Assembly: GCA_013398955.1 (NCBI GenBank) | Contig: VWPU01010337.1 | Coordinates: 62,001-126,000 of the forward strand | DNA length: 64,000 nucleotides | Direction: 5' to 3' | Source of the DNA: Callaeas wilsoni | Taxonomy: Eukaryota > Chordata > Aves > Passeriformes > Callaeidae | Shown: in pieces, positions 47,719 to 60,104 of the stretch | Numbering within the stretch: position 1 is the first letter of the stretch | Layout: the number at the start of each line of letters is the position of its first letter | Made by a program: the position numbers and the translations under genes | The notes under the pieces: model-generated | Told to the model about the DNA's origin: nothing | The model's database searches: none | What the model saw: the letters and a program-made list of their open reading frames with translations, nothing else

Positions 47719-47838
47719 CAGGGCAGGGATAGGTGGGATATTGGGAAGGAATTCTTGGCTGGGAGAGTACTGAGGCCCTGGCACAGGCTGTCCAGAGAAG
47801 CTGTGGCTGTCTCATTGCTGGAAGTGTCCAAGGCCAGC
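47719..47838 (+). mobile_element. CR1 LINE internal fragment lacking its 3' end
   Basis: 'cagggcagggataggtgggatattgggaaggaattcttggctgg', then 'ccctggcacaggctgtccagagaagctgtggctg' and 'ctggaagtgtccaaggccag'. The sequence then leaves CR1 before the 'gtgtccctgcc' block, so the terminal 120 or so bases and tail are gone. A deletion after insertion is the likely cause. Confidence 0.9.
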
Positions 47839-50115
47839 TCTGTCACCTTGAAGGGTTGCTGAGAGCCTCATGGTAGCAACCAGAAAGACATCAGGGGAGC
47901 GCTGTGGGCCTGGAGCCTCCGGAGAGAATCCACAGACCCTTGCCTGTGAGGATGCCACTCACCCCTGCTGAGCAGGGAACAGTCAGGCACACCCATAAAC
48001 CACACACCGAGCAGGAGAAGACACACCAGCATGGGGGAATCCCTGCCAGGTCCTCCCAGCCTTGGGAGCCTCAGTTTTCTGCAGGGTGGAAACAGGGTTC
48101 ACCTTCAAAGCAGTGTCAACTAACAGCTGGACCTGAGGGCCTCTCTGCCTCTATCAGAGCTCTGCTCCCCCCTCCTGTCCCGCACAGGAGCAGCTCCCTC
48201 AGGCTGCCCATCTCGGCATGTGGATGCTCGGGTGAGCAGCACAAGACCCAGCAGCCCTACCCTCTCCTCCAGCACCCAAGGAGGCCCATGCACCCTTTGA
48301 TTGCTCCTCCGGTGAGGTCAGGTGAACCCACAGGAGTTTTCCATTTGTGGCCCTGCTCCTTGGCAGGAGTTAAGGAGTGGCTGCTGCTGCTCTGACCATC
48401 ACCAGGCCCCGTGGCTGGGGCAGGAGACTTCAGGCCACTGCCCTTTGCCATAGTTGTAGACATACTTCCATAGACTGTTGGTACTAAAAGTTTTCTACTC
48501 ATTACCTGGATGGGTATGAGGTGCTAAAATAATTTCCTAATGTTTTATAATATAGATCTGTAGTCTCCCTGGACAGAAATACCTGTAGTCCTGTTGAAAT
48601 AGGTGTGCAGGTGCTGGCATAAGCAAATGGAAATACTTGGATTAAGATGAACCTTTTCTGTTTGTCAAAATACAAAGGTTTGTTTGTTTCTGTCTTGTTG
48701 TCTTGTTCTGGCTTGTTCCCTAAGCCACAGAGTTAATCATAGCTTTGTTTCTTAGACACCAAAAGCATTCTCAATTTTGAGCTCACTAGCTAATGCTTAT
48801 CATCTATTTGGCTTTTTTGTTTGTTTGTTTTATGTGTTGAAGAGGCATAACTTAGAGCCAGGGGATTGCAAAGGGCACTCCTGCTGCTGGTGTGAGGAGT
48901 CCCAGCCATTTCAGTAGCAAATTAAAACAAGAGGTATTAAACTGAGCATCCACAAAGTCGGAACAGACTGTGGCCCAGAATAGCAGAAATTAGAGAGTTT
49001 ATTCAGGAATTGTGTGATAATAGCTTGGAGGAAAGAAAAGTCATCTTTCAATCAAATGCATCTGATGTGTTTATAAAGCAAGAGGTGAATTCTGTTTAAA
49101 CATTAAAAAAATAAACAAACAACTTTTTTTCAGGTGAGATACCAAACACAACAGCATTACTGAAATGATCAGGATTTATCAGGCTGTGTCAGTGGCCAGC
49201 AGCTGCTCAGGATTGTTGGAGTGGATGGATTTATTTGTTTCTTGCAAATGTGATGCTCTATTTTTTGGCATTCATACACCAAAGCGGCATTAGCCTCAAA
49301 GCAGTAAAGAATTTGTTAGCTAATACAGCTAACAAAGCTAATGCCTTCTTAGGTCACCTTTGGGATGGAAACATGATATCCCAGCTTGTGATGAGTGTGA
49401 AAGCCCTGAAATCCATCGCTTTGGCCTTGAAAAGTAACCACAAATGCTTTGTATTGCAGATCTAGAAATCCTTTGGTTCAGTTCATGTTTCAATTCTGTC
49501 ACTAGTTCAAAGTAAAAACCCAACGAACATAACCAAAAAACCTCCACAAAGAATAACCCCAAACCCTGAAGCATGCCACAGCACTCGTCCCCACTCCCAC
49601 CACAAGCACCATAAGGAATTCAGTTAATCAATTATGCTGTAAAGAGGAAAAGAAATTATCACTTTTCCATTGTTTTCCTGACAGCTCATTCCATGTACAG
49701 TGTTTGGTGGTTGGATCTCACCAAAACGGATGCATCTCCTGGTTTGGCTGGCAGGTGCAGCTCCTGGTCCTGGTTCAATGTCCTGGCACTGCTGACCTTG
49801 TGCTGGGGATGGAGCCGGGCAGCTGACCTTGAACTCCCAGAAACAGCAACCAAGTTGCAATTTTGATTAATCTGTTTTTAACGACTTCATCAGTAATGGA
49901 AGAAAACACTGAAAATAAAGCCCGATGTTGTTTCCACCACGCTGGTTTAAGGCAGCGCTGCTGAGGTACCCACAGCACAGCCCGGCCCAGGGGAGGTGAG
50001 GAGGCTGCTCTCGCTCCACCTGCTCCTCCTCTGGAGGCACACCCTCGGCGGGTGGCAGTCCCTTGCTCTTGCTGTCACCGGCTGCCTGACACTATGTTTT
50101 AGAGTAACTCCTGGT
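47839..50115. other. Gene-free stretch, AT-rich right half
   Basis: 47.9-48.4 kb is GC-richer. 48.5-49.2 kb is AT-rich with TTTGTTTG-type low complexity at 48,810-48,832. No gene could be supported. Confidence 0.5.
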
Positions 50116-50440
50116 ATCACAGGATCCCAGAAGGATTTGGGTTGGAAAGGACCTTAAAGCCCATCTTGTTCTAACACCCTGCCGTGGGCAGGGACCCCTC
50201 CCACTGTCCCCGGCTGCTCCAAGCTCCAGTGTCCAACCTGGCCTTGGGCACTGCCAGGGATCCAGGGGCAGCCCCAGCTGCTCTGGGCACCCTGTGCCAG
50301 GGCCTGCCCACCCTCCCAGCCAGGAATTCCTTCCCAATATCCCATTTAACCGTGCCCTCTGGCTCTGGGAAGCCATTCTCCCTTGTCCTGTCACCAGTTC
50401 CTTGTGAAAATTGTATGAGGCTCCCTCTGGAAGCAAACAG
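50116..50440 (-). mobile_element. CR1 LINE, 3' end copy
   Basis: It starts with the reversed tail ATCACAGGATCCCAGAAGG, then 'tttgggttggaaaggaccttaaagcccatc', 'ccctgccgtgggcagggacccc' and 'gggcactgccagggatccagggg'. It continues to 'ccaatatcccatttaaccgtgccctctggctctggg' and 'ccattctcccttgtcctgtcacc', ending in a degraded 'aggctccctctgg'. At 325 bp it is the longest minus-strand copy of the first 3' group. Confidence 0.95.
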
Positions 50441-51138
50441 TCCCTTTCTGAACAAGCAGAGGTAGTCAAGCGTTTGGATCTATTTTCCTCCCATTTATTT
50501 GGATAAAAAATTAATTACATCAAGATAATCTACAGAATCTCCTGAAACTACATAAGATTGTTAAGAGAGAGAATGCTTCATCAGAGCAGGTGCTCTGAAG
50601 GTGAGCGTATGCTGTGTTTTACTACTTTAAATAAATTACAATAATTAAATATTCATTAAGCTCCATTGTTTGGCTTTAGTGTGTTTGCTTCCTGTAGCAT
50701 AATTCATTCAACACTTTTGTACAAACTGTGTAAGTGTGTATTAATTGCTGTAATGTAATTTACAGATTTCCTTCCATATGGCTGATTGGAATAGTAGATA
50801 CAGCAAAATGTGGCAGCGGCATTTGCTAATAAATGGTGTGCCTGGGCAGGAAAACTGTTCTCAGGAATTCAGTGTTTGTGATTGCATCACCTAATTTGGT
50901 TTCAGTCAGTGCTTAACACAAGCCCCCACCCCATAGCATCACTATGGTCAGGATGTCGTCCCTTGGGAGGCAAAGAGGAACCAGCTCAGCTGGGAACATG
51001 AGCTTGGTGCCTTTGCAAAGATGGTTGTTATTCAAAGTTATTATTATTTTAAAAGAAATTGCCTGTTCAGTGGCTCAAATATGGAAGAGGCATACCAAAG
51101 CAAAGGACAATTTATGGCAGACAAAAACCCTTTCATCA
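50441..51138. other. AT-rich gene-free stretch
   Basis: 50,470-50,780 is strongly AT-rich and CpG-free with several homeodomain-type words (AATTAATTAC, ATAATTAAAT, ATTCATTAAG, TATTAATTG). The composition resembles vertebrate conserved noncoding elements, but conservation cannot be judged from one sequence. Confidence 0.5.
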
Positions 51139-51203
51139 AAGGTTGGACTGGATGACTTTAGAAGCCTTTTCTGACCTAAATGATTCTGTGACCCTGTGAT
51201 TCA
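51139..51203 (+). mobile_element. CR1 LINE, 3' terminal fragment
   Basis: 'aaggttggactggatgactttagaagccttttctgacctaaatgattctgtgaccctgtgattc' is the CR1 terminal block with its octamer tail. Only 65 bases remain. Confidence 0.88.
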
Positions 51204-52986
51204 GACAGTCTCACAAAGGACGAGGGTGAGAGTTCATTTGGTGATGCCCGTCCACGCAGAGTCCCTGGCTGGGCCGCAGGAGGGACGGACGCGGTGCTGG
51301 CTCCTCGGTCACTCTCCTGGGAGTCAGCTGTGCCAGCGCCGTGCTCACATCCACATCCACAGAGAATCTCGGGGTTGCTGCAGCGGCTCTTGGAGAGCCG
51401 GGCAGCAGCGATGCCCAGGGGAAGGCCATCCATCTGGAGGGTCTGGAAGGGTTTATTCTCTCTAGCTCAGCAAGGACTGGCCCTGGAAGCGCTGTCAGTC
51501 TGTCAGGACAGCAGGCACGGTGGTGTGTGCTTCCGTATCTGTTCTGAGCCAGTGAAACCCAGACCAAATGCACTCCATTTCCCAAGCCAAAACAAGGTTT
51601 CCCCTCAGGAGACACCTGCTTGCACATCTCTGCCTCGGCTGGCAGAGCTCCAGGGAAGGAGCAGGCTTGGAAGCTGTTTGCTGGGGAGCAGGTGAGGCTG
51701 GGGCAGCCTGGGGAGGGCTGGCCAGCTGGCCAGTGGTGCCAAGGAGGGCCCTGCTGGGACTGGGGACCAGCAGGGATGGGCAGCTGTGGAGCTGGGTGGT
51801 GTCACACAGCTCCTGGGTCAGTTGGACGTTGGCAAGTCCAACCCTGTAAGGTCCTGCCCTGCCTGCAGACGGCAGGGCCAGGCAGCAGGGAAGGTGCATC
51901 CTGCTGTTCTTGGCTCATTCTTTACATTAGGAAAAAATGCAGGAGCAGAAACACAAGTGAATCCCGGGACCTCCGTGGGCTTTCCCTGCCCTCCCTGTTG
52001 GCTCATCGCAGCTGAAGCACTCCTGCTGCCAGTAGTGAAACATGAAATGTGGAATATGATTTCCCTTTTTGCCTTTGGCTTTTCCCCCTTTTATTCAGCC
52101 CTGGCATGTTTGCTGCTGTGAGAGAAGCACCAGTTCTTTCACCGTGCTGGCACCAGTTCCTGGTTTAAGCAAACGGCTGCTGAGGAGATCTTTGCTGAGC
52201 CGCACGTGCTCTGCTGCCTGCCCTGAGCTCAGCCCGGAGGAGGGGTTGGAGGGTGATGATGCAGGCTGTGGGTGTGCTGTGGGGCCCATTTGTTACATAT
52301 AAAGTGCTCTGATCTCTTAAATCAGTGGCTGTGAGCGATGGTGCTGCCCTTGGGAGAGCTGGGGTGTGTTATAGCGAGGGCAGGGCATGACAGAACTTTA
52401 AACAGGAGCTGAAACGGCTGCAAACAAATGCTGTGTGTGACTCCCCATTATTGGGAAGGCCGGTACCAAACCAAAAGTGTAAAGAAACTGTGTGAAAAGG
52501 GCATTTGAAAGTCCATATGTGTGCATAAGGACAGTTTCCACAGTCTTCTGTGACACTTTTTGTTGACGCCTGCACCAGCTAATCACAGTCAGCTTTAATA
52601 ACACAGATGATTCTTCCCTGCTCGGCTCACGTTAGTGATATGTATTGACTTCTGCATATTGTAAATTGGGCATGAAATGACCCACTTCTGGCTGTGGAAA
52701 TGGTTCTGGACAATTTTTGCCTTGCTACAGTTAGAGAGAGTCTCAGAAAGGTTCCCTAGCAAAGGAGTGTGTCCAAGCCCCTAAAGTATACTCCGGGATC
52801 AACTTAATGAATTTCAAACTGCCTGTTTACGAGGAAAGAAATGTTTCCTTCACGGCACAGCCTGAAGGATTTATCTTTGAACTCCAGCACATCTGTGTGT
52901 GTTCAGATACCGGTGATGGGATCTAACAAAAAACTGAAGCTGTGTAGGGAAAAGTCATGCAATGTTCACAAACCAGTCATGGAAGC
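51204..52986. other. Gene-free GC-richer stretch
   Basis: 51.2-52.0 kb is GC-rich with open frames overlapping in several phases on both strands and no recognised domain. 52.3-52.9 kb is of average composition. No repeat was recognised. Confidence 0.45.
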
Positions 52987-53121
52987 ACAGAATCAAGGAA
53001 TAGTTTGGGTTGGAAGAGACCTTAGAGCTTATCTTGTTCCAGCCCCTGCCATGGGCAGGGACACCTTCTATTGGACCAGGTTGCTCCAAGCCCCATCCAA
53101 CCTGGCCTTGGACACTTCAAG
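52987..53121 (-). mobile_element. CR1 LINE, 3' end fragment
   Basis: ACAGAATCAAGGAATAG, then 'tttgggttggaagagaccttagagc', 'cccctgccatgggcagggacacc', 'ggaccaggttgctccaagccccatccaacctgg' and 'ccttggacacttcaag'. The break comes just after the last of these. Confidence 0.95.
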
Positions 53122-55449
53122 TCACTGTGCTGTTGCCATTGGTCCTCTAATGCAATTGTGGTATTTATTAAAATGGTATTAAAATGAGGAAAATCAAGGA
53201 TTTTTATGCTGCAAATTATTCCAGCATTACAATTTTTTTAAATCTTCATCCTGTAAAAGGGTCAATACAATTAAAAAAGTAATAAAAAATGAATAAAAGT
53301 TCATGGCACAAGTATGGCAGGAAAGTGCTCTGAGGTGGAAACGCTTTCCTCACATTTCTGCAGAGCCCATTGAGTCATTCCCACCCAAAATGTTCCCATT
53401 TCAGGAACTGTGGACCAGCAAGGTAGAACGTAAAACTACAAATGATAGAGCTGGAACAGTTTCAAAGCATAATCCCCTAATTAATCCCAATAATGAGTAT
53501 TTAGTACAAAAAAGCCTTTTAAAATCATGCCATCCTAGGACACATCCGTGCTTTTCCTTAGCCTTTAAATAGCTCCCTGGCTGGATTTACATGCCAGTTC
53601 AGCTTAGCCTGCTTCCCTTTTCTTTCTTGGATCTTTTTTTAAGAATTCTTTCTTTCAATAGCTCCTTCACATATTTCATTAACATTGTGTCTTATTAAAA
53701 TCTTTTTGCAGTGATTAGAATTTTAAATGTGTGTTTAAAGAGAAACTAAAGAGCTTAAATGAATGTTAACAGAATTTAAGACACTCCATTAGGAACTTTT
53801 TGCCATATTTTTAAAATTTATGAAGCAACATGTTTAATTATAGATGCTGATGGACTCCAGGTTGTAGGCCCTATGAGTGAATTAACATCATGTGTTTCGT
53901 TTAAGGCTGAAAAATGCATCAATCTTCATGTTTTCTGCAAGAAGTCATTCATCAGTGCTGTCAAAGTCACATGGATCCATTTATCAGCCAGTTAATGACC
54001 ATTTACAGAGGAGATAATCAGAAAGTTTGGTCACCTCTCCCTGAATCTTTTGCATCTATTCTCTGTTTTTCTGAATTCATGTTTCTGCAGCACCTCGGGA
54101 ACCTCATCAATGTATGTTCCTGTGCTTGAAGAGACTCAGAATAGCAGAGAAATAAAAGTCCATCTCATGGAAGGCGGTGAGGTAATTCAACCCCAACTAT
54201 ATTTTCTCTAGGATTCTAATAAAGCACTTTAACTCCCTGCAGGCCTTCAAAACTCATGACCCAGTGCTTCCTGGCCTTAAAACCCATCTTCCACTATGGG
54301 ATTCTGAGCTTTCTATGCCCAGTTTAAAGCTTAATCTAAATTTATGAGCAATTTGGGTAGCAGTGCTCTAACAGGAGAGGGACAGGTGCCCACCTGAGCC
54401 ACAGCCTGATGACACAGTGAACGAACTCCGCCTCTGCCCGCAATAATCAGGATTTTGGGCAGGTGCGCTCCCTTCAGTCCCAGGTTATCTCACTGCAATT
54501 CAGCCCGGTCATGCCGATGCCCAGTCACAAACCGCTGGGCGCTCGTTATTAACCCTGGGCAGGATGGATTTCAGTCTGTACTTTGTGAGTTAGGGCCTCA
54601 GCCACCTGATGTCAGCTGCAGAATGGAGCAATATGGAGGTAATCACGTTCTGGCTTTCAAGACTTTTTTCCCTGTTTTTATACCTTTGTAATTCTGCTCT
54701 CAAAAATAAGTTTGTTCTGTGTGAGCCATGAATTTGGGGACTGCTTGTCATGGGTGGCTTAATGCTGGGTTTGCAGGCACTCTATATTCTCCTGATCCTG
54801 ATTAACAGTCTTCCTGCTACTGTTGCCTGGAAGTTATCCACTATAACAATTTCACTGGAGAATGGGATTTCATCAAAATGTATTACAGGAGTGTGCCAGT
54901 TTCAAAAACTTTAATCAGAAAAGGGATCTTGGAGCCAGGAAGGTATTTTGTGTTGAAAAGAGACACTGTGTTGAATGCAGGTGTATTCTTGGTTCATAAG
55001 CTCTTTTCACCATTTTCTTCCTACCTGGCAAAGCTTCTCCTGGAAAAGTTTAGTTCTTCTTTCATCCCAGCTCTCGGCACAGCCACAGTGGGCACCGTGC
55101 AGGGGTCAGTCTTCCCTGCTGAAAGCAGTCCTGTGGCACTTGTCACACTGCAAGGTCTGGCTAATTATTTAACAAGATCTTAAAAAAATAGAGAAAATGA
55201 AAAAATACCAAACAATCAAGTCTGCTGAGGCAAGTGCTGAGAACTTGGTGCAAACAGAGCCTCGAGGCAGCTCAGCAGGTTTATGCCACTGTCCTCTCAG
55301 CGGTGGGGAGCCATGGGCATCTCGCTGGCACTGCCCCACTGCTCTGTATTTCTCTCCTGAAACAAAGAAAATCCTCAAATCCTCATCAACCACAGCGTGG
55401 CAGCAGGACCAGGGCAGTGCCTGTCCCGTGTGCACTGCTGAGGCACACC
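53122..55449. other. Gene-free stretch, AT-rich left half
   Basis: 53.15-53.92 kb is AT-rich with many short A/T runs. The rest is of mixed composition. No repeat, exon or RNA gene could be supported. Confidence 0.5.
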
Positions 55450-55955
55450 CAGTCTTGTGTCCAGTTGTGGGCCCCTCATGAAGGAAAGACATGGAGGGGC
55501 TGGAGCAGGGAAGGGAGCAGAGCTGGGAAGGGGCTGAAGCACCAGGAGCAGCTGAGGAAGCTGGGAAAGGGGCTCAGCCTGGAGCAAAGGAGGCTCAGGG
55601 GGGACCTTGTGGCTCTGCACAACTCCCTGACAGGAAGGGGCAGCCGGGGGGGTCGGGCTCTGCTCCCAGGGAACGGGGACAGGAGGAGAGGGAATGGCCT
55701 CAGGCTGGGCCAGGGGAGGCTCAGGGTGGATACTGGGGAAAATTTCTTCATGGCAAGGGTCATCCAGCCCCGGCACAGCTGCCAGGGCAGTGGTGGAGTC
55801 CCCATTCCTGGTGGGATTTAAAAGCTCTGTGGATGTGGCACTTGGGGACATGGGTTAGCGGTGGCCATGGCAGTACTGGGGGACCTGGATGATCTGAGAG
55901 GCATTTTCCAAGCCCTTCTAGATGACTCTGTGGTTCTGCGGCTCGGTGATTCTGT
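55450..55955 (+). mobile_element. CR1 LINE, long 3' copy with mosaic character
   Basis: About 500 bp. It runs from 'cttgtgtccagttgtgggcccctc' through 'gagctgggaaggggctgaagcacc' and 'gctcagcctggagcaaaggaggctcagggg' to 'ctctgcacaactccctgacagg', 'gaaaatttcttcatggcaagggtcatcc', 'tttaaaagctctgtggatgtggcact' and a decayed tail. Its 5' half is nearly identical in inverted orientation to the copy at 63.4-63.7 kb, while its 3' half matches the second 3' group instead. Confidence 0.95.
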
Positions 55956-56309
55956 TTTCAGCCCCTGGAGCAGCCCCTCACGTGGCAGTCATGAAGCTGG
56001 AGGTCAGCCCTGGAGGGGAGCGCAGCTCTGCACCGCGGTGTCAGAGGGGTTCTTTGAACAGTCGCTGTTTTCAGTCTGTGCCAAAGCCAGCTCACCTCTG
56101 GCTCCACTGGGGCACAGTGCTCATGTTTTCGGGACCAGCCACCAGTGTTCCACACTTTGGGCTCAGGCAGGGCTCTGCCTGTGTGGCACAGTGGGGAGCT
56201 GTGGCCACAGGGTGTGCTGCTGGCAGCCTGAACTGGCGCCTGGATCATCCAAGAAGGAAATACCAATAATATTGGATGATGTCCTTAAGATTTGGTCAGC
56301 TCTGAAGTG

Positions 56310-56359
56310 GTCAGGCAGTTGGACCAGATGAGTGCTGTGGGTCCCTTCCAACTGAAATG
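56310..56359 (+). mobile_element. CR1 LINE, 3' terminal fragment
   Basis: 'ggcagttggaccagatgagtgctgtgggtcccttccaactgaaatg' is the CR1 terminal block. Where the ATTCTRTG octamer tail should follow, a long TTCTA pentamer array starts at once. Confidence 0.88.
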
Positions 56360-56441
56360 TTCTATTCTATTCTATTCTATTCTATTCTATTCTATTCTAT
56401 TCTATTCTATTCTATTCTATTCTATTCTATTCTATTCTATT
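56360..56441. repeat. (TTCTA)16 microsatellite at a CR1 tail
   Basis: Sixteen uninterrupted pentamers directly abut the CR1 terminal block. The unit is contained in the CR1 tail octamer (ATTCTATG), so it most likely arose by slippage in the tail. Confidence 0.97.
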
Positions 56442-59400
56442 TTGTATCAATGTACTGAACTGTTGGTCTCGTTCTCCATTATGCTTTTTGTTCCCTGAAC
56501 ATCTTCTATGAATTAAAAAACCCCAAAACAAACAACAAAATGTGAGGACTAATTTAGGCCAGAAGAGCCCCTCAGGGGTCTCTGGCCCAGCCCTCCACTC
56601 CAGCCCAGGCTGGCTCTGGAGTGAGCCCAGGCTGCTCGAGGTTGAGCTTTTGCCCCCTGGGCTGCTAGGCTTGGCCCAAGCCTGGCACTGCTGGAGCCAC
56701 AAGAAAACTGGTCTCATGGAGAGATGGGCTCCTGACCTGATGCTCTGCAGAACATGAGAATTTACAAAAATCAGGGCAGTTACATGAAAATCTCTGACTA
56801 GAATCCAGATTTTAGTTCTAGTTGCTGCTCTTCAGAATGAGCTGTTCTGGGTTCTGTCGCTGTATTTGTTCCCATATATTCCATCCACTGATTTTTCTGC
56901 TTTCTCTTCTTGTCGGACTCCTGATTAGTGGTGACATCATTCTTCAGTTTTGCTGTTGAAGAACATTTTATAATAAAAATCAGTATCTCAGCCAGATAAA
57001 AATAATCCTTGGTTTAGTGCCCATGGATTTATTAATGTGGCTCCCTGTCTCTGCTATTGATGTTAAGCCTGATGTATTTTTAAAAATCTCTCACAAAGAT
57101 CACTGAAGATGAGTCCCTGTCTGTTACAGATACTCAGTATGGGAGCATTTCAGAAGGAAAAGAGAAAGCATGAAAACCACAGCAGGATTTATTACCTGGG
57201 TACAAGCACCTGGCACGTGAGGGGACGGTCCCCTCAGTTCTGCCTTCAGAAGCCACTGTGAGTGATGGTGCTCCCAGACACTGCTGCAGAGAAGCCCTTT
57301 CCTGCCAATCTCACCCAGTTTCACATTAAATGCACCCAGAAATGGCTTTGATGGTGTTATCAGTGGATATATAACTACAGCAAAGAGATGGAGGTGCTTA
57401 TGGGCTTATTTAGCACAAAAACTCAGTCTCTTGAAAAATTGTCTGGAGAGAAGGCAGGGAAGTGTGAGGCCAGTGGACATTGTGCTGCTCTTTAAACAAG
57501 GTTTTATTAAGCACATATTTAAAGAGGAGTGGCTGAGATCAGTCACGGGCAGAGCAGCTCCCTGGGGCCCTGGTGGCAGCCCCACAAACGCAGGCACCAC
57601 CACCTCTCTTTGTAACACATCTGTGTAAAACGAAGCTGTTGTTACTGCCTGTCCCGCTGCTCGTGCTGTTCAACCTCCAGCCGCTGCCCTAATCCTCTCT
57701 TTGTCACTTAATTGCCGGCTGCTAAAATTGCTTCCTCTGAGCCTCTGCTCAGCCCAGCTGTCACAGCACTTGTGCCTTTCGCTGCCCAGGGCCCGGCTGT
57801 AGGAGAAGATTTGGGGTCCCCTCTCGTTGCTGCCCAGCTTGGCCTGCCCAGGACCTCTGGGGAAGTGCTGGAGCGGGGGCAGATCCTAAAGGGGCACAGG
57901 TTGTACCCCACTGTTCAAACTGGCTCTGGCTGATCCCCCAGGGATGGTGTGTTTGAGTGCAGCTGCCCCTCAGCAGTCACAGTGGTCAGCCTTGTCTGAA
58001 ACAGCCAGGTTCTCTTGCATGAAGAAGTAAAATCCCAAATTCCAGGCCTGCTGAAGCCACAGAGAAGACAAAGAGAGAGCTGGTGCCAGCTGTGGGAAGA
58101 TCCTGGCTTTCAGAGGGTGGGAAGGACATCCCACAGCTTGGTCAACATCCCACGGATGAAGCTTGAGGGATGCTGCACCAGGCTGAACACGAGATGATGT
58201 GACATCTGCCACTCCCCACTCCTCCCTTTCCATTTTGGAGCTTGTCACATTGTGCCCTCTGTCCTCCCGGAGCTGTAGCATCTCAGTCAGCTTCAGAGGA
58301 TGGGAAGGATCTAAAAGGAGAAGTGGACGGACGGCTTCACTCCTGAGCAAACCTGGGGACACCTCATCTGCCCGCGTTCAGCGGGTACCCAGCCATTAAA
58401 GTTCACCTGCACACGGCTGCCACTGCTTGTGCCACCATGTCCCATTGCTGGCCGGCCACAGCCCAGCCCAGGGGCCATCACCGCTGTCCAGATGCCACTG
58501 TGGCCCTAGGTGCTTTGGAGGCTCTTGAGAGAACCTCGTGGGTGAGCTTGGCAAAAGCCCTGGGGTGTGGGTGAGCGCTGGGGGTCTGGAGGTCGGTGGG
58601 CACCACCAGTGAATCTCCTCACCGAGGGCAGGGGGGCCAGCGCTGCCTTCAGAGCCGTTTGCATCACGCCATTGACGTCAGCTGGGAGACGGCTCATTGC
58701 CTTAATTGGGCCTGTTCCAGTCCATATCAGTAGAAGAGATACTAAATCTGTTCACTTCCTTCCTTAAAAATACTAAAATAGGAAAAGGAGTACAAAATCT
58801 TGGTGCCTAATTAAGCAAGTAAGTTTCTGCTAAGGTGTTTTCTGAAATTTTGGCCAAGGTTAACTCCTTAAAAACTGCTAAACGGCACACTCCACATTGT
58901 CTTTTCCTCTGTAAGTTCATTTTTGCATTAATACCCCCTTTCATAAGTAGTGCAAATGTAATCTTCCGTCTGTTTACAAAAAGAGAAAAAAAATATTTTT
59001 TTCCAACATAATGTCATTAAAAATGAATATTTTACAACCAAGCTTGTTGCTGGAGGGGCTTTATTTTTTGCAGGATTATTCTCTCTTGTTTCATAAAATT
59101 AAAGGGCAGCAAAGGTATCAAGTACTTTCTAATACCATCAAAAAATTGACTGGTTTAATTGACATTTCTAAATAAGATTAATTTAGCACTTGAGAGAGAT
59201 GAAAGATTGATAGATCAGGAAAGTAAAGGCTGGAGTTTATGTACATGACAAAATGTGGGCTCCAAATGCCCGGCTGATCTCTTTGAGCGTGGCCTGAGCA
59301 GACTCTTGAGACAATAATTCAGACTTGATCTCATTTTGTCTTGATCCTGGGTGAAATGGGGAATGACACTTATTACACATTTTGCTGAGCTGTGGATGGT

Positions 59401-60104
59401 TTGGGACGAGGGAGCCCAGAGCGGTGTCAGAAGTGCTGAGGCCGCCACATTCCCATGAGTGATCTGAGGAGTGTGGAGGTGAAAGTCCGGTGTCGAAGGA
59501 GATGCGTACGCAGGAAGTGAGATATATTATTTTTCTTCCCTGCACAGAGGGCCATCTCCTGAGCTAATGCTTGCAATTTAAATACACCACCAAGGATTAA
59601 TATCCTTCTGTTTTAGGCAAGGACTACTTGCTATGAATGATGGGATTACTGTATATTTGAGTATGTCTGAAATGGCACACTCAGATCATCCTCAGAATTT
59701 AAAAGACATGACAGTGGTAGGAAAAGCAGGGCTTTTTCTTGTTCCCTTTTTTTCTCTTTCAGAGGAAAAATCATAGCTGAAATGCCGAATAATCCAAAAT
59801 ATTCCTTAAAATTCATTGTAGAGGGAATAAATGACCCATTCCTTAGAGGTCATCCCAGCTGTATGGTATCATCTTCAACTTCAACTTCATTATGTTTTCT
59901 CCTCAGGTGTAGAAGGATATTCTGACTGATCAGTATTTTTCAGACATTGCTCAGACCAACTTGTCTTTGAAGTCTGTTATGAAGAGCAAAAACACTTGCT
60001 TTAAATTCAGGGATCTGGGGGTTTTGCCATGATGAGAGAGCAGTGAGGTCAGTGGAGCTTGGAGTGGGGCCACCAGAGGAGAATCCCCCCCCTCTGCCAC
60101 ACAT
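56442..60104. other. Gene-free stretch
   Basis: 56.5-56.75 kb is GC-rich. 58.73-59.21 kb is AT-rich and CpG-poor with homeodomain-like words, conserved-element-like in composition only. No repeat or exon was recognised. Confidence 0.45.

Noticed and set aside
55234..55892. Overlapping frames of 100-195 codons at 55.2-55.9 kb, and similar ones at 60.0-60.5 and 63.2-63.9 kb
   Set aside because: They translate noncoding CR1 3'-end sequence. The similar peptides at the three places reflect the repeat family, not a gene family.
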